From Anthopleura xanthogrammica (Eukaryota; Cnidaria; Anthozoa; Actiniaria; Actiniidae), in the NCBI GenBank assembly GCA_964019055.1, contig OZ025215.1, positions 2,629,001-2,693,000 on the forward strand: DNA of 64,000 nucleotides, read 5' to 3'. Positions 45,421 to 56,916 of this stretch are shown one piece after another. Both the position numbers and the translations under genes were made by a program. The stretch's first letter is position 1. Every line of letters starts with the position of its first letter. Below the pieces are notes generated by a model. That model was not told the DNA's origin, made no database searches, and worked only from the letters and a program-made list of their open reading frames with translations.

Positions 45421-48400
45421 ATGGCGGCTTTCTGTGCAGAAAGTAAAGATTGTAAAGAAACCTTTATTTTACGCTTCAGAGAGCTACAAGATGAATGCAC
45501 AGCTTTGCTTTCTAGCAAACCAGGTAAACTGATGATAAGTAGGGCGTAAGCAGATTGATGGAAGGGTGTTAGCAGGCTGCTGGTACGTTGTCGATAGTTT
45601 GGTGGTAGGATGTTGGCCTACACCCTTCTAACATTGATTTTTGGCCCGGGGGGGGGGACTCCCTATTGAAAGAGGGTGGGGATGCTCGCCGAAAATCTTA
45701 AAAATGGACCCTAAAAGGGACCTGTGTTGTCAGTTTATGGGCGTGGCAGGGATAAAATTCTACCCCTAAGAGGGACCAAGCAAAAACGTATCCAAGGCTG
45801 GGTTTCTCGATTTAATTTATTAACATCAAATGCCTTCTGCTCGTATGAGTTTATGACGACGTCGTCATATACAAATCGTTAACTGAACCCTTTTATAATA
45901 GATTTTGAATAAAATGTATAAAATAGATAAAATAGAAACCCCTAAAAGGGACCACAAAACTCAGCTGGTGGGCATTCTCGTTCATAACACCCTAAGCGGG
46001 ACCGAAACCTCGATTTCAACCCCTAAAAGGGACTGCGAGCATCCCCGTCCCTTCGACCTCCGAGTCCCCCCCCCGGGATTTTTGGGCCACATTCTTTGCT
46101 ATTATTGTGGTTTCCTTAGAAATGCGGGAACTAGATGATCAGACAAAACTTTGAACATGCCAAACTGTACAATATCAAACTGTAGCATGGCCATAGCCAC
46201 TATTCCACTGTGCCACAGCGCCACTGCTCCACTGTTCTACTTTGCCTGTAATACTCTACTCCTAGGCCTCAATACACAACCATACCGTTATTCAAACGCA
46301 TGCATAGACAATGGAAAGGAAACCAAACAACAGAAAGAGCCAATTAGGATTATAAGGAAGCTAATGAGGTCATGAATAAATTAATATACAACCAATTCAT
46401 GATTTGATACACGTCACACAAACCCTTTTTACTATCATAACATTTTTTGCTCTTGTAAAAAATATTTATTTCCCAAGAAAAGCAGACCAAGTTTTTTTAA
46501 AACCTGACCACTTTCCAAATGGTGGCTACAGCCCTGTGCAGTACAGCCCACGACATTGTGTATGAACAGATGACAAAGCATGGGTCTGGGAGGCCTGGGT
46601 GGTTCTGTTCTTAGACATTTCTATTTCCATGTTCAATATGTCAATCCAATTTCTTGTCTCAATTTATTGAATCACAGATGTAGAAGAGTTGCAACTTCTT
46701 CAAAAATCTCTTGTAAAATGTCAATCAAGCATAGCTACATTAGCAAGGTAAGGGAGTTATAAACAAACTAGCTGATCTAGTCAACATAGGATGGACATTA
46801 TGACAGGCCATATATACATCTGATCAATATATGACTAAGAGATGCATTTTCCCAATAATTTGGGCAGAATATTTCAAACCCCCTCCCCCCGCTCCCCCAC
46901 ACACACTTTAGATCAAATTCATTTTACGATATTTAATCTTAAAACTTTTTTTTTGAAGCCAAGAAAAGCAGAAACAAAACACCCTTGCTAATCTGCTAAT
47001 GGACTATTCTAAGGTATGGTGTATAATTTAACTTGTGCATTTTTTAGATAAACTGTTGTAAATCTTGCTTTCTGATTGGTTGGCGGCATATGCTTTATGA
47101 GGGCACACATTGTGCACTATGTGTCATGCTTCTCCAAATGAGCTAGCTTGCCTATCTCCGTATGCATGCTTCTCCAATTACTTGTGTTCTACCCACATCT
47201 TTTGTAACTGCACACAGCATACACACTCCTATTAGCCTGCATCACATCTGGACAAATACCATGGTAAAGTCCTTTAAAAGGACTTTTACTGTGGTATCTG
47301 TATTTGTCCTGATGTGATGCAGGCTACATCATATATATGTGTTACTCTTTTGATAAACACAATAATGATGGTATATGTCTATGACGATAGAATGAGAAAT
47401 ATATATATGATCATGCATACCATACTGTAATGGTGCTGTTCTGTTATCATGAGTTCTGTTATATGATTAGCTTGATAATTTTTAATTTCATTGTAGTGTG
47501 TAATGGATAAAACATATGTTGAAGAATGCAGACTGGTGAATAATGATTTCAAGGATAATGACAGCAAACAAAAACTTTTGAATATTATTGGTAGGTACTA
47601 AGAGACTGGTCATAAAGTATGGGGGATGGGACAGCAAAAACAGGGGGTGGGCCACATAATTTTAAGCTCCTTGAGAGGGTGGGCTATCTAAAAAAATTTT
47701 AAAAACATCTAACATCTAACATCTAACATCTAACATCTAACATCTAACATCTAACATCTAACATCTAACATCTAACATCTAACATCTAACATCTAACATC
47801 TAACATCTAACATCTAACATCTAACATCTAACATCTAACATCTAACATCTAACATCTAACATCTAACATCTAACATCTAACATCTAACATCTAACATCTA
47901 TGCAATTTTGCTTCAAAACTGGGGATGGGTCATCACTTTTTCAACCTCATTTTAATAATGGACCAGCATAAAAAATGCTAATTCAATTCTAGTTTTGCCG
48001 GCCCACCCCCCCCCCCCCCTTTACTTTATGACCAGTCCCTAAATATTAATTTTTCTTTTGGGATGTAACAGTTGTGTGTGTGAGCCACAAATCTTTGGCC
48101 ATTAGCTTACATTCACTAGCTTTTTTTCTTTGTCAGAGCAACTATCTATACCAGAAGATATAGCAAAGCAGTTTCTTCCAAGCTTAGAAAATGATATCAA
48201 GGTTGGTTTGATTGTCATCATCATTATACTACTGATAGTGTATTTAAACAAAATAACAAAAATATGAAAAACAGAATAAATGAGAAATTAACAGTGGATT
48301 CCACAGAGTGGCTCTTCTTCCACTGCATTCCAATTGGAATTTAGAAGTTGATTTTTGTGGAGGGAGAAAAATCAGAGAACCCAGAAAAACCCTTGAAGCA

Positions 48401-50708
48401 CAGGAGAGAACCAACAAATAACTCTACTCACATACGACATCAAGCCCAGCAGGACTTGAACTCAGGTCGCCTTGGTGACTTGGCCACCTGTGCTTCCTTG
48501 TACAATGACACCTATTTTTTTATGCACAACCACTTTCTTTGCCACTATCCTATCTTGATTGACCTCATCATGAGGAACAGGTGCAGCTCAGTTGGTTAGA
48601 GCACAGCCTTGAGAGCTAGAGGCCACTGGTTCAATCCTCAGGATCTCCACATTTGTTTTAACTTTGCTCTGTTCTGTGTATAGCTTTGGTGGACTACCTG
48701 TGGTGTGTGTGGTGTGACCAAGAGAGACCGAAAGTAATCTTGAGAGCGAGAGGAGATGCATCTCTCTTTTTACTTTATCCTCTCCCCAATCCTCCTCCCT
48801 CCTTTACCACACAGGGACCCCAAATGCATAAGAAAGGAAAATAAAAGAGAGACTATTTTGCAGGAACCTAGGTAAAGATGTGGTGATGATGCAAGTCCCT
48901 GGGAAATGGCCTCTAGTTTAAAGGGAAGTTTGGGATATATGGGATTCAAGATGACAGTACACCACTGTAATAATCACTGCTATATTATTGAATCTCGTTT
49001 TAGATAGAAGAACTATTAGGCAAGGATGTAGTAGAGTGTCTTTACTGGAGAAGAGGTGCTCTACTCTACATGTACTGTCATACTATCTATTCTGATAATG
49101 AAAGATGGACTGGAATGATAGCAGATTTTATAAAGGTATTTCAAATAAGCCTCGTCAGTTCAAGATATTGAAATTCTTGCACAACACTGAGGCCCTCCGG
49201 AATAAAATGTTCAAAATTGCATTAAAGCTCAAAAGGATCAGTATATATAGTGCTGTAGATTCGATTATAACAATTGATTGCCGAGTAGTGAACTGACTAG
49301 TATTCCTACAAAATAAAATTTATTTCCGAAAGGTAAGAACTTCACATATGGTACAACAATTTACTCCTGCCAATAAATGTATTTGGTGATCCACGTGTTT
49401 GTACCATACATGAAGTACTATACGACAATAGCCTGGCAATCAAGTCTGAATTTTAAGATACCAAACGGTTGAATAGTTTGGTACATATGTCATCCCATTG
49501 ATATAAAAAAAGTGCATAAACTTAATACTTTTGCTCTCAAATTTTTTTTTTATTTAGGATTGTGAACTTGGTGTTGAGTTTTTGCAGAAAATGCTTAGTG
49601 TAAGAACATCTTTAGAAGATGATAAAGAGTACATGGGAAGTAGACATGATGGTACAATGGAACTGTTGATGCAAGGTATGATCTGGGGTGCTTACTATCT
49701 CACCGGAAAAACCGGGAATTTCGGTTGGAAAAATAATGGTAGAAATGAATGGTATGTGTCATTCAATCGGTCGATCGAAAAGTTCTGGAAAACTCGCTCT
49801 TCCGATTGAGGTAATCGACTTTTCCCGCACTTTTCGGTTCTTCCGGTAGACGCGTGTACCATTTGTCGGTACAAACTCGGTCTTCCGATTGAGCTAATCC
49901 ACTTTTGCCGCCACACGAGTGAAAAACGCACTGCGCATGATCGGAAGTTCGGCAGAAAGTTCATAAGGTATGTAAATCTCCAATGTTTTTCTCTGTAAAC
50001 ACGACGAACTTCCGATCATGCGCAGGGCGTTTTTTTCTCGTATGTTTTCCCGCACTTTTCGGTTCTTCCGGTAGACGCGTGTACCATTTGTTGGAAGTCA
50101 AAGTTTCCCGCTCTTTTCGGTTTGTAGACGCGCGAATTTCCAACCGATTTGATTGGCTGAAATGGTAACCACCCATGGGAACTACAGACCATCTGTAGCT
50201 GTAAAAACCTTCCAATTTTATCGAACCTTGAAACCTGACCACCGGCTTTGAGCTGATCCAAGTCAGAGCATGCTTTTTTCACAGATTAGATGAGTGTTTC
50301 GCGGATTTTCAAAGATAGTTCTATATCAGTCCACGTCCACGTCTGTGTCATTCTATTGAAATTCCATATCTTGAATGATATCCAAAATCTAGATTCCTAA
50401 CTTGGGAATTTTTTTTGTTTTTAGGTATTTTTAGTGACACTCATCTACTTGGATTAATGTATGCTGGTGAACTGTGCTATTGGCACTGGAAAACACTAAA
50501 CCTAGACAAGAACAGTGAATCGACGAGGCCGGAAATGGCCACCTCTGGCGATACTACTAGTTCACTAAACTCACTTGCTGAAGGTAAAAGGGTTCTAGGA
50601 AGATATATCAGAACAGTACGAGGCCCTTTAAAAGGGATGGGATGGGATACTATCAAGGCTGAGCAGTACTTAAATGAATTAAATAATGTACAAGATGTTG
50701 GTACCTAA
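45421..50708 (+). CDS. RIMOC1: RIMOC1 (C5orf51 family), MON1-CCZ1 accessory protein, 8 exons
   Basis: In mammals RIMOC1 binds RAB7A and the MON1-CCZ1 exchange factor and supports RAB7A activation on late endosomes and during mitophagy. Exons are 45421-45523, 46678-46747, 46959-47013, 47497-47590, 48137-48201, 49004-49135, 49558-49675 and 50425-50708. Every junction has GT-AG borders and keeps frame (phases 1, 2, 0, 1, 0, 0, 1), giving 306 residues, close to the family length of about 290-300. Family landmarks are ECLYWRRGALLYMYCH (exon 6), GIFSDTHLLGLMYAGELCYW (exon 8) and GPLKGMGWDT near the C terminus. The start ATGGCGGC is in a good context. Exon 3 is only 55 nt. Introns carry several mobile elements. 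Exons 2 and 3 are the least certain because they are short, but they are the only ones found that keep the frame. Confidence 0.88.
45645..46077. mobile_element. 433-bp element with 8-bp target duplication (RIMOC1 intron 1)
   Basis: CCCGGGGGGG...ACTCC at 45645 pairs with GAGTCCCCCCCCCGGG ending at 46077. ATTTTTGG is repeated exactly on both sides (45637-45644 and 46078-46085). Eight-base duplications are typical of hAT-type transposons. CCCCTAAAAGGGAC-like units recur inside (about 45708, 45764, 45939, 46019). Partial relatives lie at 40846 and about 14000. Confidence 0.65.
47233..47326. repeat. Hairpin in RIMOC1 intron 3
   Basis: TAGCCTGCATCACATC (47233) pairs with GATGTGATGCAGGCTA ending at 47326. 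GGACAAATAC and AGTCCTTT extend the arms, leaving almost no loop. Confidence 0.65.
47602..48039. mobile_element. MITE with TAA duplication and an octamer array (RIMOC1 intron 4)
   Basis: GAGACTGGTCATAAAGTA at 47602 pairs with TACTTTATGACCAGTCCC-type sequence ending at 48039. TAA flanks both sides (47599-47601 and 48040-48042). About 24 copies of the octamer AACATCTA fill 47704-47899. The left target site is only eight bases past the exon 4 donor (47591). Confidence 0.65.
48335..48500 (-). mobile_element. tRNA-derived SINE, minus orientation (RIMOC1 intron 5)
   Basis: On the minus strand GTTCAAGTCC (48461-48452) fits a Pol III B box, and GGTGGCCAAGTCACC just upstream fits an A box loosely. The body continues to about 48335 with GGAGGGAGAAAAATC on the plus strand. 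No full tRNA fold is present. Confidence 0.45.
48574..48850 (+). mobile_element. tRNA-derived SINE, plus orientation (RIMOC1 intron 5)
   Basis: GCTCAGTTGGTTAGAGC (48586-48602) fits an A box and GGTTCAATCC (48628-48637) fits a B box exactly, at tRNA-like spacing. The acceptor stem does not pair, so this is not a tRNA gene. A non-tRNA body follows; its end is uncertain. Confidence 0.6.
49680..50110. repeat. Repeat with a ~47-bp direct duplication (RIMOC1 intron 7)
   Basis: TTTTCCCGCACTTTTCGGTT and the following bases to GTACCATTTGT occur at about 49819 and again at about 50046. TGCGCATGATCGGAAGTTC (49933) is inverted at about 50007. Open frames on both strands here are not exons of the host gene. 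Confidence 0.55.
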
Positions 50709-51044
50709 ACATTGCAGATGTCATTTACTGTCATATTTGGCGAATTTAAGAGCTTAACAATAATTTCATAAAAAATATTGATATATTAAAACTGAATATC
50801 TTGGGGGAAAAATCGCTTCAAAATAACGGGGCGGGAATTAACATCTTTTAAAATATACTGCGCATGTTCGAAATTTTGGCGGGAAAACTGAAGAGGTGTC
50901 TCAAAAAAAAGGAAAGAAGTGTAAAATTATGAAATTATGAAAAAAGTTCGGCTATTTTTCTATTCCCTTTATAGGATAATTGTTATTTTTATTCTATTAA
51001 TTTTATAGATAGCTTTATATTATTGTGAGGTAAATAATAAGCAA

Positions 51045-51250
51045 TTATTGGACGAGGTTGAGCAAAATATTTGCGCAGTAGAAAACAGAAATGTTGATTC
51101 TTGCGCAAAATAAGTTAATAAATTATTATTATTATTATTATTAAAATATCGTGATTTGTTAGTGGCGAGCAAGCATTCAGCATCGGCAAATATTGCTTGC
51201 GAGACACTAACGAATCTCGATATTTTACGATAACCGAGTTCAATAACTGT
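51045..51250. mobile_element. MITE with TTATTG ends after RIMOC1
   Basis: The left arm TTATTGGACGAGGTT (51045), resumed at AAAATATCGTGATTTGTTAG (51142), pairs with the right arm CGATATTTTACGATAACC to TTCAATAA (51250). A segment ending in a short ATT run splits the left arm. Confidence 0.5.
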
Positions 51251-51563
51251 TTTATCATTCAAATTATTTTTTCTAATATTTGAGGGGCAGTGCGCACAAG
51301 TCAAACAATAACAAAGAAGTCAGTTCATTGTTTTATCAGTTCAGGGTAAAAGGTAAAAGGCTTGTGAGTTTTATCAAGATAATTGCGGTTTGTAGGCCAT
51401 TAGCGTCGGATTTTAACGTCAAGAAAGCGGAATTCATCAAAAACATTGATCTAATTTTAGACCACGTGTCATTCTCGTGGACATGCTTTCTTGAAAATCT
51501 CATAAACTTACTCCAATAGTCTCTCCAATATAGTTTGTCCGGGAAAGCATCGAAATCAGACTT

Positions 51564-51870
51564 GGGGTGCTTTCCATTTTTCCAGTAAAACCGGTAATAT
51601 CGGTTGGAATACAAATGGAACTGTCACTTTTTCGGAACTTTCAGCCGAAAAAAGTGGAAACCTTTCGAGCTTGTCCAGCCATTCCGGTTGGTACGAACCA
51701 ACTGGAATTGTCCGCTGAACAATTTGAGAATTTGTCGGAATTTCTCAGGCCTAGTTCTCTAATTCGCACGTTCATAGTTGGTAGGTGTACAGTTGGTTTA
51801 AACTGTTCCATTAAAACCATTCTTGTCTCGGTTTCATCAACCGGTTTTTCTGGACAAGTGGAAAGCACCC
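51564..51870. mobile_element. 307-bp foldback with GGGTGCTTTCCA ends
   Basis: GGGGTGCTTTCCATTTTTCC (51564) pairs with TGGAAAGCACCC ending at 51870. CCAGTAAAACCGG and CCGGTTTTTCTGG pair inside. It shares style with the repeat in RIMOC1 intron 7. Confidence 0.55.
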
Positions 51871-52859
51871 TTGACGTCCGAAAATTTCCGAGTATGCGCA
51901 GTGCGTTTTGTTGACTTTTTATTTCCCATGGTTGACAATTTTCTGGTCGAAAATTCAACGTATTAAAATTCGACAGAAACTATTAAACTTGAATTTTTTC
52001 TGTTTGTTAAGAAAGGTTTTTACTAAAACATCTTTTAATTAAAGGAGGATAAGTTTTACGATTTATTTATAAGTAGAAAGAGTCAAGATAGAAAACAGTT
52101 TTTCACACTGTTTGACTATAAAATCGTTGAATCTGCAATTCATTTGCATCTAATATATAAATGTCTTTCCTTGTCAATACAGTCGAGAATTCAATATCCG
52201 TCGACAAATTATCAATATCTTCGTATTTTCCAAGTCACACATTCACAGAGTCAATTGTTTTGAAGAAGAAGAAATCAGATTCCAGTTCAATCGACTCCTT
52301 TCGTAGGCGAGAGCTTTCTCAAAACCAAGAAGAATAAACGAGAGATACATATAAACAAAGACAGCAGCAAAATTCAAATGCATATTCCAAAATGTAAGAT
52401 TCATTATTACTCTTTCAACGAGAGAACTGATTGAAAAAGGAAGAAAAGAGCGGAAAATAGATGTTATCTTTTTGCTCCAAGTTGTATTATGTCGACTAAC
52501 CCTGGCGATAATAATCTACAAACGACGATTATACAATATTGTAACCCCAGGCTTTGATGAAAATTTCGAATACGGACTTTCAAAGGATTTTCGAGAAAAT
52601 ATGGATCGGTGATTTACGTATGCATCAATTAAGGCTTGCACAAGAGGCTAGCTGAAATATTTTTAGGGCGATATGTGGAAAAACTTCGAGTGTTGGATGA
52701 ATGAAGTTCAGTTATTTAGAATGAATGGAAGTTTTTGAATTGTCAGATAAAAACGAATCAAATATTGAAGTCTTTTTCACATGTACTGGAAGGAAGAAAG
52801 AAGGCGAACATCAAATATCTCACTCAAAAAAAAGTTGGTGAAGGATTATTTTGTTGCAT
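51871..52859. other. Gene-free stretch with one possible membrane-helix frame
   Basis: No gene is recognised. On the minus strand from about 52390 a short frame from ATGCATTTGAAT codes for a hydrophobic stretch (FAAVFVYMYLSFILLGF) and ends about 46 codons later. It could be a signal peptide or a terminal membrane helix, but no exon chain was established. Confidence 0.25.
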
Positions 52860-52865
52860 GCTTCT

Positions 52866-53150
52866 TACCAGGCCCGAAATGTAGTATGGGTGATGCGTAG
52901 TATGTGAATTCAATCAGCGAAAGGTCATAAAGGTCACCACAAAAGTCGCTGTTTTTGTAAAAAGATTTCAAGTTAATTTTGGGATCAACGGTGACGTAGG
53001 CTAGATTGGGAAAAAATACTTTGCCTTTGTTCCCAGTAAGGATTTATTTCCGTAATTAAATCTACAACAGATCTATGATACTTTTGACAGTTCAGCTTGA
53101 AAGGGAGTTGTGTTGATGTGTCGCCAAGGTTGATAAGGAAGTCCTCGACA
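52866..53150 (-). other. Possible unrecognised exon with a homopolymer frame break
   Basis: On the minus strand one frame is open from about 53150 to 52991, and the next frame continues to 52866. The two join if one T is removed from a run of six (plus-strand A run at 53011-53016). The second part ends at a good donor, CCTG|GTAAGA. I recognise no domain; FPNLAYVTVDPKINL and CGDLYDLSLIEFTYY are typical stretches. It could be a pseudogene, a sequencing error in an exon, or chance. Confidence 0.25.
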
Positions 53151-53216
53151 AGAGGGTTTTAGTTTGGGGAATTTTATGAAGTGGACAAACGGCAGTAAAT
53201 CAAACTTGAACAGATA

Positions 53217-53821
53217 CATGGATGGATGGATGGATGGATGGATGGATGGATGGATGGATGGATGGATGGATGGATGGATGGATGGATGGATGGATGGATG
53301 GATGGATGGATGGATGGATGGATGGATGGATGGATGGATGGATGGATGGATGGATGGATGGATGGATGGATGGATGGATGGATGGATGGATGGATGGATG
53401 GATGGATGGATGGATGGATGGATGGATGGATGGATGGATGGATGGATGGATGGATGGATGGATGGATGGATGGATGGATGGATGGATGGATGGATGGATG
53501 GATGGATGGATGGATGGATGGATGGATGGATGGATGGATGGATGGATGGATGGATGGATGGATGGATGGATGGATGGATGGATGGATGGATGGATGGATG
53601 GATGGATGGATGGATGGATGGATGGATGGATGGATGGATGGATGGATGGATGGATGGATGGATGGATGGATGGATGGATGGATGGATGGATGGATGGATG
53701 GATGGATGGATGGATGGATGGATGGATGGATGGATGGATGGATGGATGGATGGATGGATGGATGGATGGATGGATGGATGGATGGATGGATGGATGGATG
53801 GATGGATGGATGGATGGATGG
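53217..53821. repeat. Perfect GATG tetranucleotide array, ~150 copies
   Basis: About 605 bases of uninterrupted GATG. Because four and three share no factor, all frames read long repeats (Trp-Met-Asp-Gly or His-Pro-Ser-Ile). These are not genes. Confidence 0.98.
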
Positions 53822-53849
53822 AGGGCCACAAGTTTGTAAGCTTTAGCTT

Positions 53850-54054
53850 TTGGGTGTTACCCTCTTTAAATAAAGTATATTATTATTATTATTATATGAA
53901 TGGATGGATATGAATGGATGGATGTTTGGATCGATGGATCGATGGATGAATGAATAGATGATGGAGGGATGGCTGGATGGAAAAGTGGATGGACGGATGA
54001 ATGGGTAAATGAATGAACGAACGAACGAACGAACGAACGAATGAATGAATGAGT
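53850..54054. repeat. SINE-like 3' end and degenerate tetranucleotides
   Basis: ACCCTCTTTAAATAAAGTAT with an ATT tail (53858-53896) resembles the SINE 3' end at 29463-29510. After it come imperfect GGATGAAT and GATC units, then GAAC and GAAT runs (54014-54050). Confidence 0.6.
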
Positions 54055-54695
54055 TAAAAATAAATAAATAATGCTTGACCATTCAATATCAAGATAGATT
54101 CATACAATATGTCATACTATTACTCTGTTTTCATGGGTTTCTCTACCCGATATAAGCACATCTCATTTTCTTATTTCGTGAATCGCGCACCCAATCTCAA
54201 CTCCAAATCAGTTCGATCTACCAGACTTTGTCAATATAAAAAATATTTCTCAAGTCGAGAGAAAAATACAGTCCAATATAACGAAATGATGTTTTGAGTT
54301 TCGATTGTTCTTTAATGACAAAAACTAAAATTTCAATATCGAAAGCTACGTGACGTTTCAAGAGTAATCCATGTCACTTTACAGGAAACAGTTGAACAAA
54401 CGAGAGCCATCATGTAGTGAGAATAAATACTTTAATGTTTGAACTGTGTTCCCATAATGTCTGACATGTGTTGGGAGTAAGGATATTGGATATATTTAAA
54501 ACGTGCTGTGGTACGTGCGACACGCATGAAATGAAATATTGAAGTGGGGGTGTCTTGTATCTTGTAGGATGAATGTAATCAGAGAATGGTTAGAATTATA
54601 AAGGAATTGTTATCTTTGAGTGTAGTTGTGAATGATTATGCAGATTCCAATTATACAGTTACTAGTTCAATTTCTTATTCTTTTGAAAAATTGGG
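54055..54695. other. Gene-free stretch between two tetranucleotide arrays
   Basis: Nothing recognisable is seen. Confidence 0.35.
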
Positions 54696-55400
54696 AGTTT
54701 GTTCATTCATTCATTCGTTCATTCATGCATTAATTCATTCATTCATTCATTCGTTCATGATCATTCGTTCATTCATTCATTCGTTCATTCATTCATTCGT
54801 TCATTCATTCATTCATTCATTCATTCATTCATTCATTCATTCATTCATTCATTCATTTATTCGTTCATTCGTTCATTCATTCATTCATTCATTTATTCGT
54901 TCATTCGTTCATTCATTCGTTCATTCATTCATTCATTCATTCATTCATTCATTCATTTATTCGTTCATTCGTTCATTCATTCGTTCATTCATTCATTCAT
55001 TCGTTCATTCATTCGTTCATTCATTCATTCATTCATTTATTCGTTCATTCATTCATTCATTCATTCATTCATTCATTCATTCATTCATTCGTTCATTCAT
55101 TCATTCGTTCATTCATTCATTCGTTCATTCATTCATTCGTTCATTCATTCATTCATTCATTCATTCATTCATTCGTTCATTCATTCATTCGTTCATTCAT
55201 TCATTCGTTCATTCATTCATTCGTTCATTCATTCATTCATTCATTCATTCATTCGTTCATTCATTCATTCGTTCATTCATTCATTCGTTCATTCATTCAT
55301 TCGTTCATTCATTCATTCATTCATTCGTTCATTCATTCATTCGTTCATTCATTCATTCGTTCATTCATTCATTCGTTTATTCATGCATTTATTCATTCAT
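54696..55400. repeat. ATTC/GTTC compound microsatellite
   Basis: About 700 bases of TTCATTCA units with GTTC variants. In long parts every third unit is GTTC, giving a 12-bp higher-order period. Ser-Phe-Ile-His frames over it are artefacts. Confidence 0.97.
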
Positions 55401-56916
55401 TCACTACGGCTCATTCACTCATCTCGCTCACTTATTTATTCGATTTTCATCCCTTTCATCCTAATTTTCTTTCTATGGATTCTTTTTATATTTTTTCTTT
55501 TCTTTTATTTCCCTCTTCCTTTCTTTAATTTCTTTTCCTTCCTTCTTGTTTTCCTTCTTTTCTCTTAATTCTCTCCTCCGTCCTATTTCTTTCTTTCTTT
55601 TTTCTTTCGTCACTTGTTTTTCTTCAAATATTGTTTATATATCTTCTCATTTCCATCATCTTCACTCTAGCTACCACAACGAACCACAACGTCCAATACT
55701 CGCCTCATTGTTATTCCAGTCCTTCCCAGCTTGTCGTGTTCCGCTTCCTCACCTTGCTTCTATCAACAACTCATCAAAAAACACCGGAAAAATAGCTCAT
55801 ATTTCCCTCTTCCTTCAGTATATATTAGAATCACTTTACAGATAAAATACTTGAGTAATTACCATATCAGCAAACCAATAAATTATATTTTTTACATGAT
55901 TACGAAATTAGTTTTCTAATATTTTTGTCTACATCAACTTACGTATTTTTTGTACGCTTTTTCTCGCTGCCTCAAAAAGCATTATCTTGTAAATATTAAT
56001 TTTTGCATTTTTGGTTTAAAATCGAGGTAAAAATATGGAAATTTCGGTATTTATTGACGACTGCATGAAAAGCGAATATTGGCTTAAAAATACTTAAAAC
56101 ATTGTTTGGCCTAAAGTTAACCGAGGTTTGGCCAGCTTTTTGTGTTCTAAGCCTCATTAAAATCAGGACTTTGACCTGCAATATGCGAAAGTAAGATTCC
56201 ATTTTTCGATTGAATAATTTTTAGAAATTACCAACTGTGTAATTATAATTAATATTTTTTTTTTCGTTTCATCCAAATTCAAGGACATCTTGTCAAATTA
56301 TTTTTCTTGTAAGGATGAACTTGGATATCAATTTAGTTTTAGCAGTTTATTTGAGTGTATAAATACTGAAATTCTTCGAGATTCTTGAATAAGTCTCTGA
56401 ATTTCAAACTGTGTTTAACATTCAAATTTTATGCCTGAATTGATTCTCCTCATAAATAAAAACAAACTCACTACGTTGATAATCTCAAAATCGAAAGACC
56501 ACATTTTATGAATTTAAGAAATTTACGGTTTATTTATTTAAAACTATAATTTTACATATTTCTTCTATTTCGTTTTTTAGTGGCTATTTTATTCTTCATT
56601 TTGCTTAAATTATTCAATTTTTGGTTTGCCTGAATTGTTTTGAATTGGAAATGTTCCCTTCGGATCGTATTCGAGTTTGTTTTGTTTAGTGTTCACGGCT
56701 GTTCCATCTGTTTAAAGAATCTGTCGAAGTTTTGAAGACAGTTTGAGTGACTTTGTAAATAAAACGAAAAATGCAAAGCTTCTTCAGTTCTGGTCTATTA
56801 TGACTTTAAAATTACGAATATTGCACTCAATAATATCAAATAAAACTATTCTAATGCTTTTTAACGGTACGTCTTAAATGAAGCTTAAAAAAATTCTACA
56901 ATAATTTTAGGTAGAT
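55401..56916. other. Gene-free stretch downstream of the ankyrin gene
   Basis: A pyrimidine-rich part (55440-55620) is followed by AT-rich sequence. TTTATTTATTT near 56530 gives AATAAA on the minus strand and could serve the ankyrin gene. No other feature is seen. Confidence 0.35.

Noticed and set aside
47704..47899. Telomere-like repeat
   Set aside because: The unit is AACATCTA, not TTAGGG-type, and it lies inside a MITE within a gene intron.
48574..48650. Functional tRNA gene
   Set aside because: A and B boxes are good, but the acceptor stem does not pair and the anticodon arm is poor, so a SINE head is the better reading.
49582..49809. Frame running past the exon 7 donor of RIMOC1
   Set aside because: The first part is the real exon; after 49675 it reads into the intron and repeat sequence, whereas splicing to 50425 restores the family sequence.
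51567..51958. Open frames on both strands of 100-115 codons
   Set aside because: They lie across a foldback element with matching ends, have no recognisable domain, and mirror each other.
53164..53913. Long frames with Trp-Met-Asp-Gly or His-Pro-Ser-Ile repeats
   Set aside because: These are translations of the GATG array in every frame.
54586..55568. Frames of almost 290 residues rich in Ser-Phe-Ile-His
   Set aside because: They are translations of the ATTC/GTTC microsatellite with short random ends.
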